NCBI RefSeq assembly: GCF_007679325.1
Contig: NZ_VEGI01000003.1
Coordinates: forward strand, 198,242 to 262,241
Reading direction: 5' to 3'
DNA from: Arthrobacter sp. U41
GTDB taxonomy: Bacteria; Actinomycetota; Actinomycetes; Actinomycetales; Micrococcaceae
Length of the DNA stretch: 64,000 nucleotides
Positions within the stretch are counted from its first letter, which is position 1. Each line of letters starts with the position of its first letter. Positions 18,258 to 28,100 of the stretch are shown here, one piece after another. The notes under the pieces are model-generated. The model saw only the letters and a list, made by a program, of their open reading frames with translations. It searched no databases and was not told where the DNA came from. The position numbers and the translations under genes were made by a program.

Positions 18258-18563
18258 ATGCCGTCCTTCCAGACCAGACTGAAGATCACCGGGCTCAAGC
18301 CGGGCAACCCGCCCGAGGCCGTGATGGCTGCCGCCGTCGAAGCGCTGGAGACCCGGCACCACGTGGAGGCGAACCAGCTCGACTTGGCCGGCGGGGTTCC
18401 GCAGCTGAACCTGCGGTTCCTCGTGGAGCCCACCTCCCACAGCGGCGAGAACAGCCAGGCGCTCGAATCGGCAGCGATGATGCGCGACGCCGTCGAACGC
18501 GTTGCGGTGACCGGCAACCTCATGGTGCTCCGCCGCAACCGCGGCCGCTGGGCACCCGTTTAG
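18258..18563 (+). CDS. Small conserved-looking hypothetical protein
   Basis: A 101-residue protein starting MPSFQTRLKITGLKPGNPPEAVMAAAVEALETRHHVEANQL, 41 bp after ppc on the same strand. I recognise no family. It has an N-terminal beta strand, a helix with VMAAAVEALE, a second helix around ESAAMMRDAVERVAV and a basic C-terminal strand LMVLRRNRGRW, so an alpha/beta fold is likely. Codon use matches the neighbours. It could be read through from ppc. Confidence 0.6.
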   Translation: MPSFQTRLKITGLKPGNPPEAVMAAAVEALETRHHVEANQLDLAGGVPQLNLRFLVEPTSHSGENSQALESAAMMRDAVERVAVTGNLMVLRRNRGRWAPV

Positions 18564-18616
18564 CCGCTGACCGGCCCGAAATTCGAGCCCGGAATTCCGC
18601 AGTTCAGGGGTCCGGT

Positions 18617-19243
18617 TCAGAAGTCGAGTTCCTCGTTGGGGCCGTCCACCACCGGGGAGCTGTTGCCGCGCCTGCGCGTGACAATGATGCCCACCCCGGC
18701 GCCGATCGCGATCCCGATCCCGGCGCCGATCAGTGAGCTCGCCCAGAACGGCAGCCCGGTTGCCGTGCCCGTGACATAGCCCAGGCTGACGGACCAGACC
18801 GCCCAGAGGAGGCCGCCGAGGGCTGCGCACAGGCTGAAGCCGCGCGTGGAGACGTTGGCAATTCCGGCGGCGGCAGTCGTCGCGAGCCGCCCGCCGGGGA
18901 TAAAACGGATTCCGATGATGGCCCCATACGTGGTGGACCGGCCCGCCTTCCCGATCGCCGTGTGAACGGCCAGATGGAACGTGCGGCCCCACCGCCAGCG
19001 GTCCAGGGTGCGGCTCAGGCGCCGTTTGAACAGCTGGAACACCAGGATGTCTCCGAGCCAGGACGCCGCCGCGGCGAGGAGCACCACCAGTAACGCGTTG
19101 GCCCGCCCGACGGCGGCCAGCGCCCCGCCGGTGATCACCACCATCTCGGACGGGATGGGCGGGAAAATGGCATCGCCCATAACCACCGGAACGATCCAGA
19201 AATAGATCGCGTCCCGCCAGGTGTCCGCGCTGCCGAAGTCCAT
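18617..19243 (-). CDS. DedA/SNARE-associated family membrane protein
   Basis: A membrane protein of about 208 residues with VMGDAIFPPIPSEMVVITGGALAAVG (the DedA P-x-P-x-E motif), then ASWLGDILVFQLFKRRL and the FIPGGRLATTAAAGIANVSTRGFSLCAALGGLLWAVWSVSLGYVTG core (G-R-x3-P/T region), and further membrane helices. DedA proteins are linked to lipid flipping and membrane homeostasis. Open frame extends six codons upstream to a GTG at 19261; the choice between these starts is open because neither has a strong binding site. Confidence 0.85.
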   Translation of the reverse strand: MDFGSADTWRDAIYFWIVPVVMGDAIFPPIPSEMVVITGGALAAVGRANALLVVLLAAAASWLGDILVFQLFKRRLSRTLDRWRWGRTFHLAVHTAIGKAGRSTTYGAIIGIRFIPGGRLATTAAAGIANVSTRGFSLCAALGGLLWAVWSVSLGYVTGTATGLPFWASSLIGAGIGIAIGAGVGIIVTRRRGNSSPVVDGPNEELDF

Positions 19244-19333
19244 GGCCACAAGGTACCGCACTTCCGCCCGGACGCCCGCCCGTGCCGGCGGGCGGCCAAG
19301 TGGGGATACTGGTGCGGCTGCGGGCCCGTCCGG

Positions 19334-20311
19334 TTAGCGTGCTTCGCTGAGCTCCAGACCGCTGCGGTACTCCACCGGCTTGCCCGTGATGGGGTCCACG
19401 AACCGGATCCCGCGCGCGAGGAGCTGGAGCGGCTTCGAGTAGTCGTCCGGCGCCTTGTCCAGCAGCTCCGGGTAGAAGGCGTCATTGACGATCCCCAGTC
19501 CCAGCGAGGCCATGTGCACCCGTAGCTGGTGGGTCTTGCCCGAGTGGGGCTCCAGCCGGTACAGCGCGCGGCGACCGGTGGCGCCGTCGGACGTTTTGTT
19601 GGGGATACCGGCGCCGGGCACCTCCGGGGCGGGACCGTCAAAGGTCCGCAGCCGCTCAATCCGGGTCTCGGCGTTGGGTTCGCCGTCGATCACTTCGGCG
19701 AGGAGATAGCTGCGGGACTTCGTCATCCGGTTGCGGACCACGACGGGGAACTCGACGGCGTTGTGCCCGGGGGCGGGCGTGGCTGCGGACACGCACTCGT
19801 ATTCCTTCTGGACCTGGCGCTTTTCGAAGAGCACCTGGTACTTGCCCCGGGTTGCGGGGTTCGTGGAGAGCAGCAGGATGCCGGCGGTCATGCGGTCCAG
19901 CCGGTGCATGGGGATCAGGTCCGGCAGGTCCAGCTGGTTCCGGAGCCGGACGAGGGCCGATTCCTGGATGTAGGTGCCGCCGGGGGTGGTGGGCAGGAAG
20001 TGCGGCTTGTCCACTACGAGGAGGTGGTCGTCCTGGTGCAGGATGTTCAGTTCCACCGGGATCCGAGCCTCCGGCGGCAGGGTGCGGTAGTACCAGATGA
20101 AGGTGTGGTTCCGCAGCGGGGTTGCCCGGTCCAGGGGGACGCCGGCCTCGCCCACGATCTCGCCGGCGTCGAAACGGTCCTCGATGCCCTGGGGATCGAT
20201 GTGGCCCCAGCGGTGCATCATGTAGTCCATCGCGGTATCCCACGGCCCCTCGTCCGGGAGGCGGAGACGGGTCGCGTTGACGCCGTCGCGCACGGGCAGG
20301 GGGGATTGCAT
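19334..20311 (-). CDS. RNA pseudouridine synthase, RluA family
   Basis: About 325 residues. The RluA catalytic motif MHRLDRMTAGILL contains the nucleophilic Asp; HQDDHLLVVDKPHFLPTTPGG precedes it, and ALYRLEPHSGKTHQLRVHMASLGLGIVNDAFYPE is the conserved C-terminal block. It isomerises uridines in rRNA or tRNA. The exact target cannot be told. ATG at 20311 or the adjoining GTG at 20314 may be the start. Divergent from the ArsR-type regulator gene. Confidence 0.9.
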   Translation of the reverse strand: MQSPLPVRDGVNATRLRLPDEGPWDTAMDYMMHRWGHIDPQGIEDRFDAGEIVGEAGVPLDRATPLRNHTFIWYYRTLPPEARIPVELNILHQDDHLLVVDKPHFLPTTPGGTYIQESALVRLRNQLDLPDLIPMHRLDRMTAGILLLSTNPATRGKYQVLFEKRQVQKEYECVSAATPAPGHNAVEFPVVVRNRMTKSRSYLLAEVIDGEPNAETRIERLRTFDGPAPEVPGAGIPNKTSDGATGRRALYRLEPHSGKTHQLRVHMASLGLGIVNDAFYPELLDKAPDDYSKPLQLLARGIRFVDPITGKPVEYRSGLELSEAR

Positions 20312-20432
20312 CACCGGTCCATTCTACTTTGCCGGCCCGCCCCGCCGTTTCGACGGTTCCGTGCCCACACGACGTTTCTGCGCGTCGAGTCGGCGGCGAA
20401 CCGTCGAGACGGAACCGACGGAAAAAAAGTTC

Positions 20433-20462
20433 TTGACAAATAAAACTGTCGGTAGCCAAACT
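20433..20462 (+). promoter_or_regulatory. Promoter of the ArsR-type regulator, possibly leaderless
   Basis: TTGACA at 20433-20438 is a consensus -35 hexamer. A -10 would fall about 17-20 bases later, around 20456-20463 (CCAAAC/AAACTT, weak), which puts the transcript start at or next to the ATG at 20469. A leaderless message is therefore likely, common in actinobacteria. Confidence 0.45.
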
Positions 20463-20468
20463 TGAAGC

Positions 20469-21125
20469 ATGTTGGACATCGCAGTGATTGAAGACCCGGC
20501 CGCGGCGGAGGCGTCCCTGGACCCCATCCGGACGCGCATCCTGATGGAACTCGCCCAACCGGGCTCGGCCACGCAGCTCGCCGCGAAGGTGGGCCTGCCG
20601 CGGCAGAAGGTGAACTACCACCTCAAGGCCCTGGAACGGCACGGGCTGGTGGAGCTGGTGGAGGAGCGCCGCAAGGGCAACGTCACAGAGCGCATCCTGC
20701 GGGCGAGCGCCGCCTCCTACCTGATCTCCCCGGCCGCACTGGCCTCGGTGGCCCCGGACCCCCACCGGTTCACTGACCGCTTTTCGGCATTCTGGCTGCT
20801 GGCGCTCGCCAGCCGTATGGTCCAGGAAACGGGCCGGCTTATTGCCGGGGCCGCGGCGGCCAGGCAGCCGCTCGCCACCTTCGCCATCGACGGCGAGATC
20901 ACCTTCCGCACGGCCGCGGACCGGGCCGCCTTTGCCGAGGAACTCGGTGTCGCCGTGACCCGGCTCGTGGACAAATACCACGACGGCGGTCCAGCGGGCC
21001 GGGCGGGCGCCTCCGCGGGCGGCGGACGCAAGCACCGCCTCGTCGTCGCGCTTCACCCGTCGCTCAAGACACCAGTCACGGCATCACCCACCAACCCACC
21101 AGCTAAGGAGCAGGACAATGACTGA
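20469..21125 (+). CDS. ArsR-type winged-helix transcriptional regulator
   Basis: A 218-residue protein with an N-terminal ArsR/HTH_20 domain: LDPIRTRILMELAQPGSATQLAAKVGLPRQKVNYHLKALERHGLVELVEERRKGN (about residues 17-71). The C-terminal half is helical and unlike metal-sensing ArsR; no Cys ligands are present. It overlaps the following SRPBCC gene by 8 bp, a pairing widespread in actinobacteria where the regulator and a START-like hydrophobic-ligand protein are co-expressed. The signal is unknown. Confidence 0.87.
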   Translation: MLDIAVIEDPAAAEASLDPIRTRILMELAQPGSATQLAAKVGLPRQKVNYHLKALERHGLVELVEERRKGNVTERILRASAASYLISPAALASVAPDPHRFTDRFSAFWLLALASRMVQETGRLIAGAAAARQPLATFAIDGEITFRTAADRAAFAEELGVAVTRLVDKYHDGGPAGRAGASAGGGRKHRLVVALHPSLKTPVTASPTNPPAKEQDND

Positions 21126-21810
21126 CAAACGGAACTTTGAAATCATCGTGGACACGGAACTGCCCGCCACGCCGGAACGGGTCTGGGAGGCGGTCACCAA
21201 AAACGAGGCGGGCTGGATGTTTCCCACGGATGAGTGGCCGTCCGTTCGGCCCGTGGAAGACTATCCCCGCCATCTGGTGTCTCGAATGGAGGGCCCGGAC
21301 GGCTGGTTCAACCAGCTGGAGCACGTTCTGGAACCGCTCGACGGCGGCCGCGCCCGGCTGCATTACGTCCACAGCGGCATCTTCGCCGAGAACTGGGACC
21401 AGCAGTACGACGGCGCCAGCAAGCACACCGAGTTCTATTTGCACACGCTCGGCCAGTACCTGCAGTATTTCGACGGCAAACCGGTGGTCTTCACCGACGT
21501 CCAGGCCCCTCCCGCCTCGGCCGCGCCCGACGGCTTTGTGCGGCTCAAGAAGGCCATGGGCATTGAAAGGGCGGCGGCCGGCACCGCTGTGGAACTGGAG
21601 CTCGACGGCGTCGGACGGCTCTCCGGAGAAGTGGACTTCGCCAACGAGAACTTCCTTGGCCTGCGCACCGCGGACACGCTGTACCGGTTCTTCGGCCGTA
21701 ACGCCTTCGGCGCCACGGTGGGCATGACGGTCCACGACTTCAGCGGCAGCGGAGACTCCGATGCCACGGCGAGGGCCTGGGGCGGGTTCCTCGAGAAGGT
21801 CTACGCCTGA
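21118..21810 (+). CDS. SRPBCC (START/AHSA1-like) domain protein
   Basis: A 230-residue protein. The N-terminal 140 residues fit the AHSA1-like SRPBCC fold: FEIIVDTELPATPERVWEAVTKNEAGWMFPTDEW, ending in HTEFYLHTLGQYLQYFDGKPV. A further region with FVRLKKAMGIERAAAGTAVELELDGV follows, so it may be a two-domain form. Such proteins bind hydrophobic ligands in a deep cavity. The ATG lies inside the 3' end of the ArsR gene after AAGGAGCAGGACA, so translation is coupled. Confidence 0.82.
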   Translation: MTDKRNFEIIVDTELPATPERVWEAVTKNEAGWMFPTDEWPSVRPVEDYPRHLVSRMEGPDGWFNQLEHVLEPLDGGRARLHYVHSGIFAENWDQQYDGASKHTEFYLHTLGQYLQYFDGKPVVFTDVQAPPASAAPDGFVRLKKAMGIERAAAGTAVELELDGVGRLSGEVDFANENFLGLRTADTLYRFFGRNAFGATVGMTVHDFSGSGDSDATARAWGGFLEKVYA

Positions 21811-21945
21811 GCGGTCGGTCCTGGCGCGTCGCCGTCACCCGCGGTGGCGCGCCGGCAACGCCCAGCCCGCCGTGCGGCGCAGGAAGTGTCTGACGCCACT
21901 CCAAGTACCTGGCGACACCGGAATGACGCGGCGCCCGGCACGGCG

Positions 21946-23454
21946 TCAGGCGATGGCCGCGGCGGGAGGGGCGCCGAGGTTGCGGCGCAGCTGGGGGGAG
22001 GCGGACAGCTTGTCCTGGGCGGCACGCAGCGCCAGCACAGCGGTTTCCAACTGGTCCGGCGGCAGCGTGAACGGGACCCGGAGGTAGTGTTCGAAGGCGC
22101 CACCCGTGCCGAAGCGGGGACCGGCCGCGAGCCGGATGCCGAAGTCCGGGGCCACCACGGCCAGTGCGGTGCTGATCGGGGCGGGAAGGCGGCACCATAC
22201 TGACAGGCCGCCGTCGGGCCGTTCACCCTGCCAGTCCGGCAGGTGTCCGGCGATGAGGTCCAGCAGGGCGTCCCGGTTGTCCCGCAAAGTGGCCAGCCGG
22301 GCAGGGAGAGGCTCGGACAGGGCGTTCACCAGATGCGCCGCCGCCAGCTGTTCCACCACCGGCCCGCCCAGGTCCATGGTGGTGCGGGCGGCGGCGAAGC
22401 GCTGGATGAGGGATTCGTCGGCCCGGATCCAGCCGGTCCGCAGCCCCGCCCAGTGTGACTTGCTGAGGGAACCGATGGAGACGACGGCGGGGCTGAAGGC
22501 AGCCAGCGGCGTGGAGGCGACGCCGTCGAGGTTCAGCTCCCGCAGTGTCTCGTCCACCACAAGAACGGTGCCGGCTGCTGCGGCGGCGCGGACCAGCCGG
22601 CGCCGCTGGGGATCGGACATCAGGCGGCCGGTGGGGTTGTGGAAGTCCGGGACCACGTAGGCCATGGCGGGCCGCTGCTGCATCAAGGCGGCCTCGAGGG
22701 CTCCCACGTCCCAGCCCGCACGTGCCCCGGCACCCGTTCCTGCCGGGGCGCCGAAGTGGACGGCGGGCATGGCCACGGGCACCAGCCGGCAGCCCGCGGC
22801 CCGGATGGCATCGATGGCATTGGGGTAGCTGGGGTGCTCCACCAGGACCTTGTCGGACCGGCCGGCCAGGGTGCGGAGAATGATGTTCAGCGCGTGCTGC
22901 GCCCCGGACGTCACCAGAATCTGCTGCACGGTGGTGGGCACGCCGGCCGCCGAATAGTACCCGGCGATGGCTTCCCTCAACGGCTGCACTCCGAGGGCGT
23001 CGTAGCCGAAGCCCGGGAGCAGCGCGGGCAGCTCGGTCAAGGCGGAGGCGAACGCCCGGTGGACCACTTCGCCGCTGGCCGGCAGCGAGGCATACGCGAG
23101 ATCCAGGATGCCGGCCGGAACGGCCAGCCCCGGAGCGCCGCTGAGGTTCAGCCCGCTTCCCCCGCCGCCACCCGGACCGGACTGCGGGATACATGTCCGG
23201 CCGCGGCTGCCCTGCCCGCTGCTGAGGAAGCCCTGCTCGCGGAGCAAGGAGTACGCGGCGGTGACGGTGGTCCGGCTGATGCCGAGGGTCGCGGCGAGGG
23301 CCCGTTCGCTGGGCAGTGCGACGTCGAGCGGCACACGGCCGTCCAAGACCAGGAGGCGGACGACGTCGGCGAGCTCCCGGTAGGCGGGTGCTGCGCCGAG
23401 GTTCCACTCGCCGAGCAGCCGGGCCAGGGAACCGGGGTTCAGGGATCCGGACAT
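21946..23454 (-). CDS. MocR/PdxR-type GntR regulator with aminotransferase domain
   Basis: A 502-residue protein. Residues 20-90 are a GntR winged helix (YRELADVVRLLVLDGRVPLDVALPSERALAATLGISRTTVTAAYSLLREQGFL), followed by a linker and a fold-type I aminotransferase domain with SGAQHALNIIL, VVPDFHNPTGRLMSDPQR and SIGSLSKSHWAGLRTGWIRA, where the Lys should bind PLP. It is divergent from a YczE membrane protein, a conserved arrangement in which the regulator controls the transporter-like gene. Three CCAGT half-sites lie between the starts. It may answer to PLP or an amino-acid adduct. Confidence 0.92.
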   Translation of the reverse strand: MSGSLNPGSLARLLGEWNLGAAPAYRELADVVRLLVLDGRVPLDVALPSERALAATLGISRTTVTAAYSLLREQGFLSSGQGSRGRTCIPQSGPGGGGGSGLNLSGAPGLAVPAGILDLAYASLPASGEVVHRAFASALTELPALLPGFGYDALGVQPLREAIAGYYSAAGVPTTVQQILVTSGAQHALNIILRTLAGRSDKVLVEHPSYPNAIDAIRAAGCRLVPVAMPAVHFGAPAGTGAGARAGWDVGALEAALMQQRPAMAYVVPDFHNPTGRLMSDPQRRRLVRAAAAAGTVLVVDETLRELNLDGVASTPLAAFSPAVVSIGSLSKSHWAGLRTGWIRADESLIQRFAAARTTMDLGGPVVEQLAAAHLVNALSEPLPARLATLRDNRDALLDLIAGHLPDWQGERPDGGLSVWCRLPAPISTALAVVAPDFGIRLAAGPRFGTGGAFEHYLRVPFTLPPDQLETAVLALRAAQDKLSASPQLRRNLGAPPAAAIA

Positions 23455-23458
23455 AGAG

Positions 23459-23496
23459 CCAGTATTTCAAACTGGCTATGGAATGCAAGGCCAGTT
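23459..23496. promoter_or_regulatory. Three CCAGT half-sites between the MocR and YczE genes
   Basis: CCAGT at 23459-23463, ACTGG at 23471-23475 and CCAGT at 23491-23495 give two overlapping inverted repeats with spacers of 7 and 15 bases. The region lies between the divergent starts. It is the expected operator of the MocR-type regulator, and the triple arrangement suits autorepression plus activation of the other gene. Confidence 0.6.
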
Positions 23497-23515
23497 GTCC
23501 GGGAGGATGGAGTCC

Positions 23516-24145
23516 ATGATGACCCGCAGGCTCCTCCAGCTCCTCATTGGCCTCGCCATGTACGGCATATCCCTGGCCATGTTCATCAGGGCCGGCCTCG
23601 GGCTGGACCCGTGGGATGTGTTCCACCAGGGACTCGCGGTCAAAACGGGACTGAGCATCGGCACGGTGGTGGTGATCGTCAGCTTCCTCGTGCTGCTCCT
23701 ATGGATTCCGCTGCGGCAGTGGCCCGGCATCGGCACGCTGTGCAACGCCGTGCTGGTGGGCGTCTTCGCCGACGTCGGACTGGCGCTGATCCCCGAGTTC
23801 TCCCACCTGGGCGGGCAGGCCGGGATGCTCGCGGGTGCCATCCTGCTCAACGGCATCGCCTCCGCCTGCTACATCGGTGCCCGGCTGGGACCAGGGGCGC
23901 GGGACGGGCTGATGACCGGACTCGCGCGGCGCACGGGCTGGTCCGTGCGGACGTCCCGCACCGGCATTGAGGTGGTGGTGCTCGCCGCGGGCTGGCTCCT
24001 GGGCGGTTCGGTCGGCGTCGGGACCGTGCTGTACGCCCTGGCGATCGGCCCGCTGGTGCAGCTACTGCTGCCGCGGTTCACCGTCCCGGAGCTGAAGAAA
24101 CCAGCATTCCCGGCAACCGCCGATCCGGCAGTCGCGGCGCCCTGA
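23516..24145 (+). CDS. yczE: YczE/YitT-type membrane protein
   Basis: A protein of about 209 residues with five or six membrane helices and the YczE signature GISLAMFIRAGLGLDPWDVFHQGL near the start, then GPGARDGLMTGLARRTGWSVRTSRTGIEVVVLAAGWLLGGSVGVGT. The family is thought to transport or sense small molecules but is uncharacterised. An earlier frame begins at 23483; I choose the ATG at 23516 because GGGAGG sits 9 bases before it. It is the divergent partner of the MocR-type regulator. Confidence 0.87.
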   Translation: MMTRRLLQLLIGLAMYGISLAMFIRAGLGLDPWDVFHQGLAVKTGLSIGTVVVIVSFLVLLLWIPLRQWPGIGTLCNAVLVGVFADVGLALIPEFSHLGGQAGMLAGAILLNGIASACYIGARLGPGARDGLMTGLARRTGWSVRTSRTGIEVVVLAAGWLLGGSVGVGTVLYALAIGPLVQLLLPRFTVPELKKPAFPATADPAVAAP

Positions 24146-24159
24146 GCCAGGCGAGCATT

Positions 24160-24201
24160 GAGCCCTGAGCCCTGAGCCCTGAGCCCTGAGCCCTGAGCCC
24201 T
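24160..24201 (+). repeat. Six tandem copies of a 7-bp unit
   Basis: GAGCCCT is repeated six times without a mismatch directly after the YczE gene, followed by a degenerate seventh copy GAGTCAG. It is outside coding sequence. Such arrays change length by slippage between strains. No role can be assigned. Confidence 0.9.
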
Positions 24202-24302
24202 GAGTCAGATGGCGTGCGGCGAGAGCCCTGGTCGCCGTGGGCAGTGCGCCCCGGGCCAGGCCGGCAGCCCGGAGCCGTGCGGCAAACGCCGCGGGCATGG
24301 AA

Positions 24303-25166
24303 CTAGGCCGGTCCCGGCGCTGGCTGGCACGTGGGGCAGTAGTAAATGTCCCGTTCTTCCGTGCCGGTGGCCGTGGCTAGGACGCCGCGCCGCACCGGGG
24401 TCCTGCATTTCAGGCAGGGCTGGTGTTCGCGCCGGTAGACCCAGTAGCCCGGCAGCCCGGAGGTCCGGCCCACTGCAGCACCGCGCTGATTCAGCACGGT
24501 GGTCCGGCGCCCGGGGCCCAGATTGGCCTCCAGCAGGAGCTTGGCATCGGTGATCATGGCAGCCACGTCGGTGACGGAAGAGACCGGCGCCGCCGGGTGC
24601 ACGCCCGAGAGGAAGCAGGCCTCGCAGCGGTAGATGTTGCCGATCCCCGCGAGGTTCCGCTGGTCCAGCAGTGCGACGCCGATCGGGACGTCGGGCGCGG
24701 CACGGATCCGCCGCTCCGCCTCGGCCAGGTCCCAGTCGGGACCCAGCAGATCCGGGCCAAGGTGGCCCACGACGGCGTTTTCCTCGGAGGTGCGGACCAC
24801 CTCGAGGATGCCGAGCGAGAATCCGACGGCGTCTGCCGCGGCGGTGCGCAGCACGCAGCGGGCGGTGAAGCCGGGCTTCCGCCAGCGTCCGCCCGGAGGG
24901 TAGACCTGCCAGGTGCCTTCCATCTTGAGGTGTGAATGGATCGTCAGCCGGTCCGGTTCCGCCGGGGTGGCGCCGCCCGGCTTTGCTGGGCCTTCCACCC
25001 GCATGAGCAGGTGTTTGCCACGCGGAACCACCTCGGTGACTGTCCAGCCGTCGAGTTTGAGCGTGGCAAAGCGCGGCACGCGGAAATCGGAAGAGATCAG
25101 TTGCTGGCCGGCCAGCGCGGCATGAAGCTGGGCAGCCGCGCGGAAGACCGAATCGCCCTCAGGCAC
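24303..25166 (-). CDS. nei: Fpg/Nei family DNA glycosylase (endonuclease VIII-like)
   Basis: A 287-residue base-excision repair enzyme. It begins MPEGDSV, the Nei-type N-terminus with the catalytic Pro2 and Glu3, and has Lys51 in VPRGKHLL. The helix-two-turn-helix region contains LLDQRNLAGIGNIYRCEACFLSG, and the C-terminus carries the zinc finger CLKC...CPTC. It removes oxidised pyrimidines and nicks the abasic site. Its start lies 8 bp inside the end of lhr, so helicase and glycosylase are translated together, a pairing known from other actinobacteria. Confidence 0.93.
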   Translation of the reverse strand: MPEGDSVFRAAAQLHAALAGQQLISSDFRVPRFATLKLDGWTVTEVVPRGKHLLMRVEGPAKPGGATPAEPDRLTIHSHLKMEGTWQVYPPGGRWRKPGFTARCVLRTAAADAVGFSLGILEVVRTSEENAVVGHLGPDLLGPDWDLAEAERRIRAAPDVPIGVALLDQRNLAGIGNIYRCEACFLSGVHPAAPVSSVTDVAAMITDAKLLLEANLGPGRRTTVLNQRGAAVGRTSGLPGYWVYRREHQPCLKCRTPVRRGVLATATGTEERDIYYCPTCQPAPGPA

Positions 25167-28100
25167 GGATTCTCAGTCCTTTGGGTGTGGAGTAGGCGCC
25201 GGCGTGGGCCAGGGCGGCAGCGATGGGTGTGTCCAGGATGCCGTGGCCGTTGACCTTTTCCATGATCAGCTTGTCCACCGCGCCCCGGGTGACCACACCC
25301 ACCAGGGCCGCGCCGGCCGCCGCCAGGACGTCCGTGTCCTCGCTGAAGGCCAGCAGGGTCTTGCCGCCGCGTTCCACGTACAGGACCAGGGCGCCGTCGA
25401 CCAGGACCACCAGGGCGCCGGCCTTCCGGCCGGGGCGGTGGCCGGTTCCCGCGTCGACGTTGAGGGCGGGCCAGGGCAGGGCGGCGCCGTAGGGGTTGGC
25501 GGGGTCCGTCGCGGCGAGGGCCAGGGCCACGGGGTCGGGCTTATGGAGTTCGGTGTCCTCGGCGTACGAGCGCAGCCGGTCCACCGTTGCGGGCACGGCA
25601 AACTGTGCTGCGCCAAGGTGCTCGATGAAGTAGCCGCGACGGCACCGCCCGGCTTCCTCCAGCCGGGCCAGGACCTTGTACATCAGCCCAAAGCCTCCCA
25701 GGATGTTCTCGGCCATGACGGAACCGCGGGTCACCACGCCGTACCGGTCAAGCAGGAGTTCCGCGGTGGCCCGGGCATGGATGGTGGCGTCCAGCTCGGG
25801 TGCCGGGAGGGCGGACCAGCGGCCTGCGGCCAGCGGGGGAGTGGGAGCCGTGCCGGTGGCGGAGCCGTACCGTCCGCCGGTCAGTCCGGGGGATCCCAGC
25901 AACCCGGTGCCGTGGGCGCGTCCCAGCCGGCTCATTCTGGGCGCCCGGGCCCGCGGCGCGCGGGCAACCTGACGGTGCGCGGTGTGGCCGCTGGCAATCA
26001 TCGCCCGGACCGGGGCGAAGGTGTCGCCGGTGATTCGGCCCGCCCAGGCGAGGTCCCAGAGCGCTGAGACCACGTCCTGGTCGCTGAGCACCGCATCCAT
26101 GCCGCCGGCCACCTCCGTGAGTTGCCGGAAGAAGTAGCCGCCGCCGTTGGTGCGCAGGTGGTCCAGCAGCCGCTGCTGCGCGTCGCCGGGTTCGAAGTCG
26201 AGGGCAGGGTTGAGGGTCAGTTCGGCCGAATCGGCCAGGTGCAGGCTCACCCAGCCGTCGTTGCCGGGCAGTGCGCCCGCGCCGGACCAGAGCACCTCTC
26301 CGGCCGCCATCAGCTCGTCGAGCATGGCGGGCTGGTAGTCGGACACACGGCCGGCGAGGACCAGCGGTTCCCAGGCTGAGGCGGGAATGGGCACACCGGA
26401 CAGCTGGTCGACGGCGGTGATGATCCCATCCAGTCCGCGCAGCGCCGACTGACCGCGCCGGCCCGGGACGCGGACGTTCTGCCAGGCCGGCAGGAAGCGG
26501 CCATACGCGGCGGCGTCCACGGGCTCCACCTCGGCACGCAACGCGGCGAGCGAGCGGCGGCGGAGCTTGCGCAGGACTTCAGCGTCACACCATTCGCTGA
26601 TGCCGGAGAGCGACGGGACTGCGGGGGCGGCGGTGGCCGGCGCGGCGCCGTCGGTCCCAGAGACCGCCTCGGCGTCGGGGGAGGCCTGGGGTGCAGGCGG
26701 GGGTGCGGCGTGCGGGCGGAACTCGCCTTCCACCACGCGGCCGTCCGCAGCGAGCCGCTTCAGCGCAGTGCCCACGACGGCGACGCCGAGTCCCAGCCGG
26801 GCGGCGGCCTCGGCGGAGGTGAAGGGCCCGTGGGTGCGGGCGTAGCGGGAGACGAGGTCGCCCAACGGATCTGCGACCGGCTCGATGAACGCCAGCGGCA
26901 CCCCCATTGGCAGGGGTACACCGAGGGCGTCGCGCAGCCGGGCGGCATCCTCCACGGCGGCGTGCCGCTCGGCGCCGCCGATGTTGACTTTGATGGCGCG
27001 GTTGGTGCGCTGGAGCGCTGCAAGGTGGGCGGCGGCGTCGGCGACGGGGGCTGCGGCCTCCACCGCCGGTTCGGCGCCCGGACTCTGGACGAGCCCGACC
27101 TCGTGGCCAGACCCGGCCGGCTCGTCAGGCGCTGCCTCGGACCCAAGCCGGGCCTCCGCGCCGGCCCCGACGATCGGGCCCGGACCATTCTCCGTGCCGG
27201 GCCCAACCGACGGTTCGAGCCGCGCGGCGACTTCCTCCGGCGTCAGCGGGCCCAGCAGCCGGAGCAGGTCCGCCACCCCTTCGAGCCCGCGGACCTTCCG
27301 GTCCGGCGCGAGGCGCTGCAGCTCCCGCTCGGTGGCGTCAATGACCTTGGCATCGAGCAGTTCACGCAGCTCCACCCGGCCCAGGAGCTCATTGAGCAGG
27401 GTCGAATCCAGCGCCAGGGCGGCGGCCCGGCGCTCGGCCAGCGGGGAATCGCCCTCGTAGAGGAACTGCGCCACGTAGCCGAACAGCAGCGACTTCGCGA
27501 ACGGCGAGGGCTGCTGGGTGGTGGTCTGCAGGATCCGCAGCTCGCGGCGCTCGATGGACGCCGCGATGTCCTTCAGCGCCGGAAGGTCATAAACATCCTG
27601 CAGGCACTCGCGGACGGTCTCAAGCACGATCGGGAAGGTGGGGTACTTCCGGGCGACGTCCAGCAGCTGGGCGGAACGTTGGCGTTGCTGCCACAGGGGC
27701 TGCCGTTTGCCCGGATTCTGCCGGGGCAGCAGCAGAGCCCGGGCGGCGCACTCGCGGAAGCGGGAGGCGAAGAGGGCGCTGCCGCCGACCTCCGCCGTCA
27801 CGATCTGTTCCAGTTCCTCCGGGTCGAACAGGAACAGCTCGGCGCCGGGCGGCTCGTCCTCCATCATGGGCACGCGCAGCACGATGCCGTCGTCGGCGGC
27901 CATCGCGGAGCCGTCCATGCCGTACCGCTGATGCAGCCGCTGCCCGACGGCGAGGGCCCAGGGCGCGTGCACCGGCATGCCGAACGGGCTGTGCAGCACC
28001 ACCCGCCAGTCGCCGAGTTCGTCGTGGAAGCGCTCCACCACCAGGGTGGTGTCGCTGGGTACCACCTCGGTGGCCAGTTTCTGCTCGGAGAGGTACTGGA

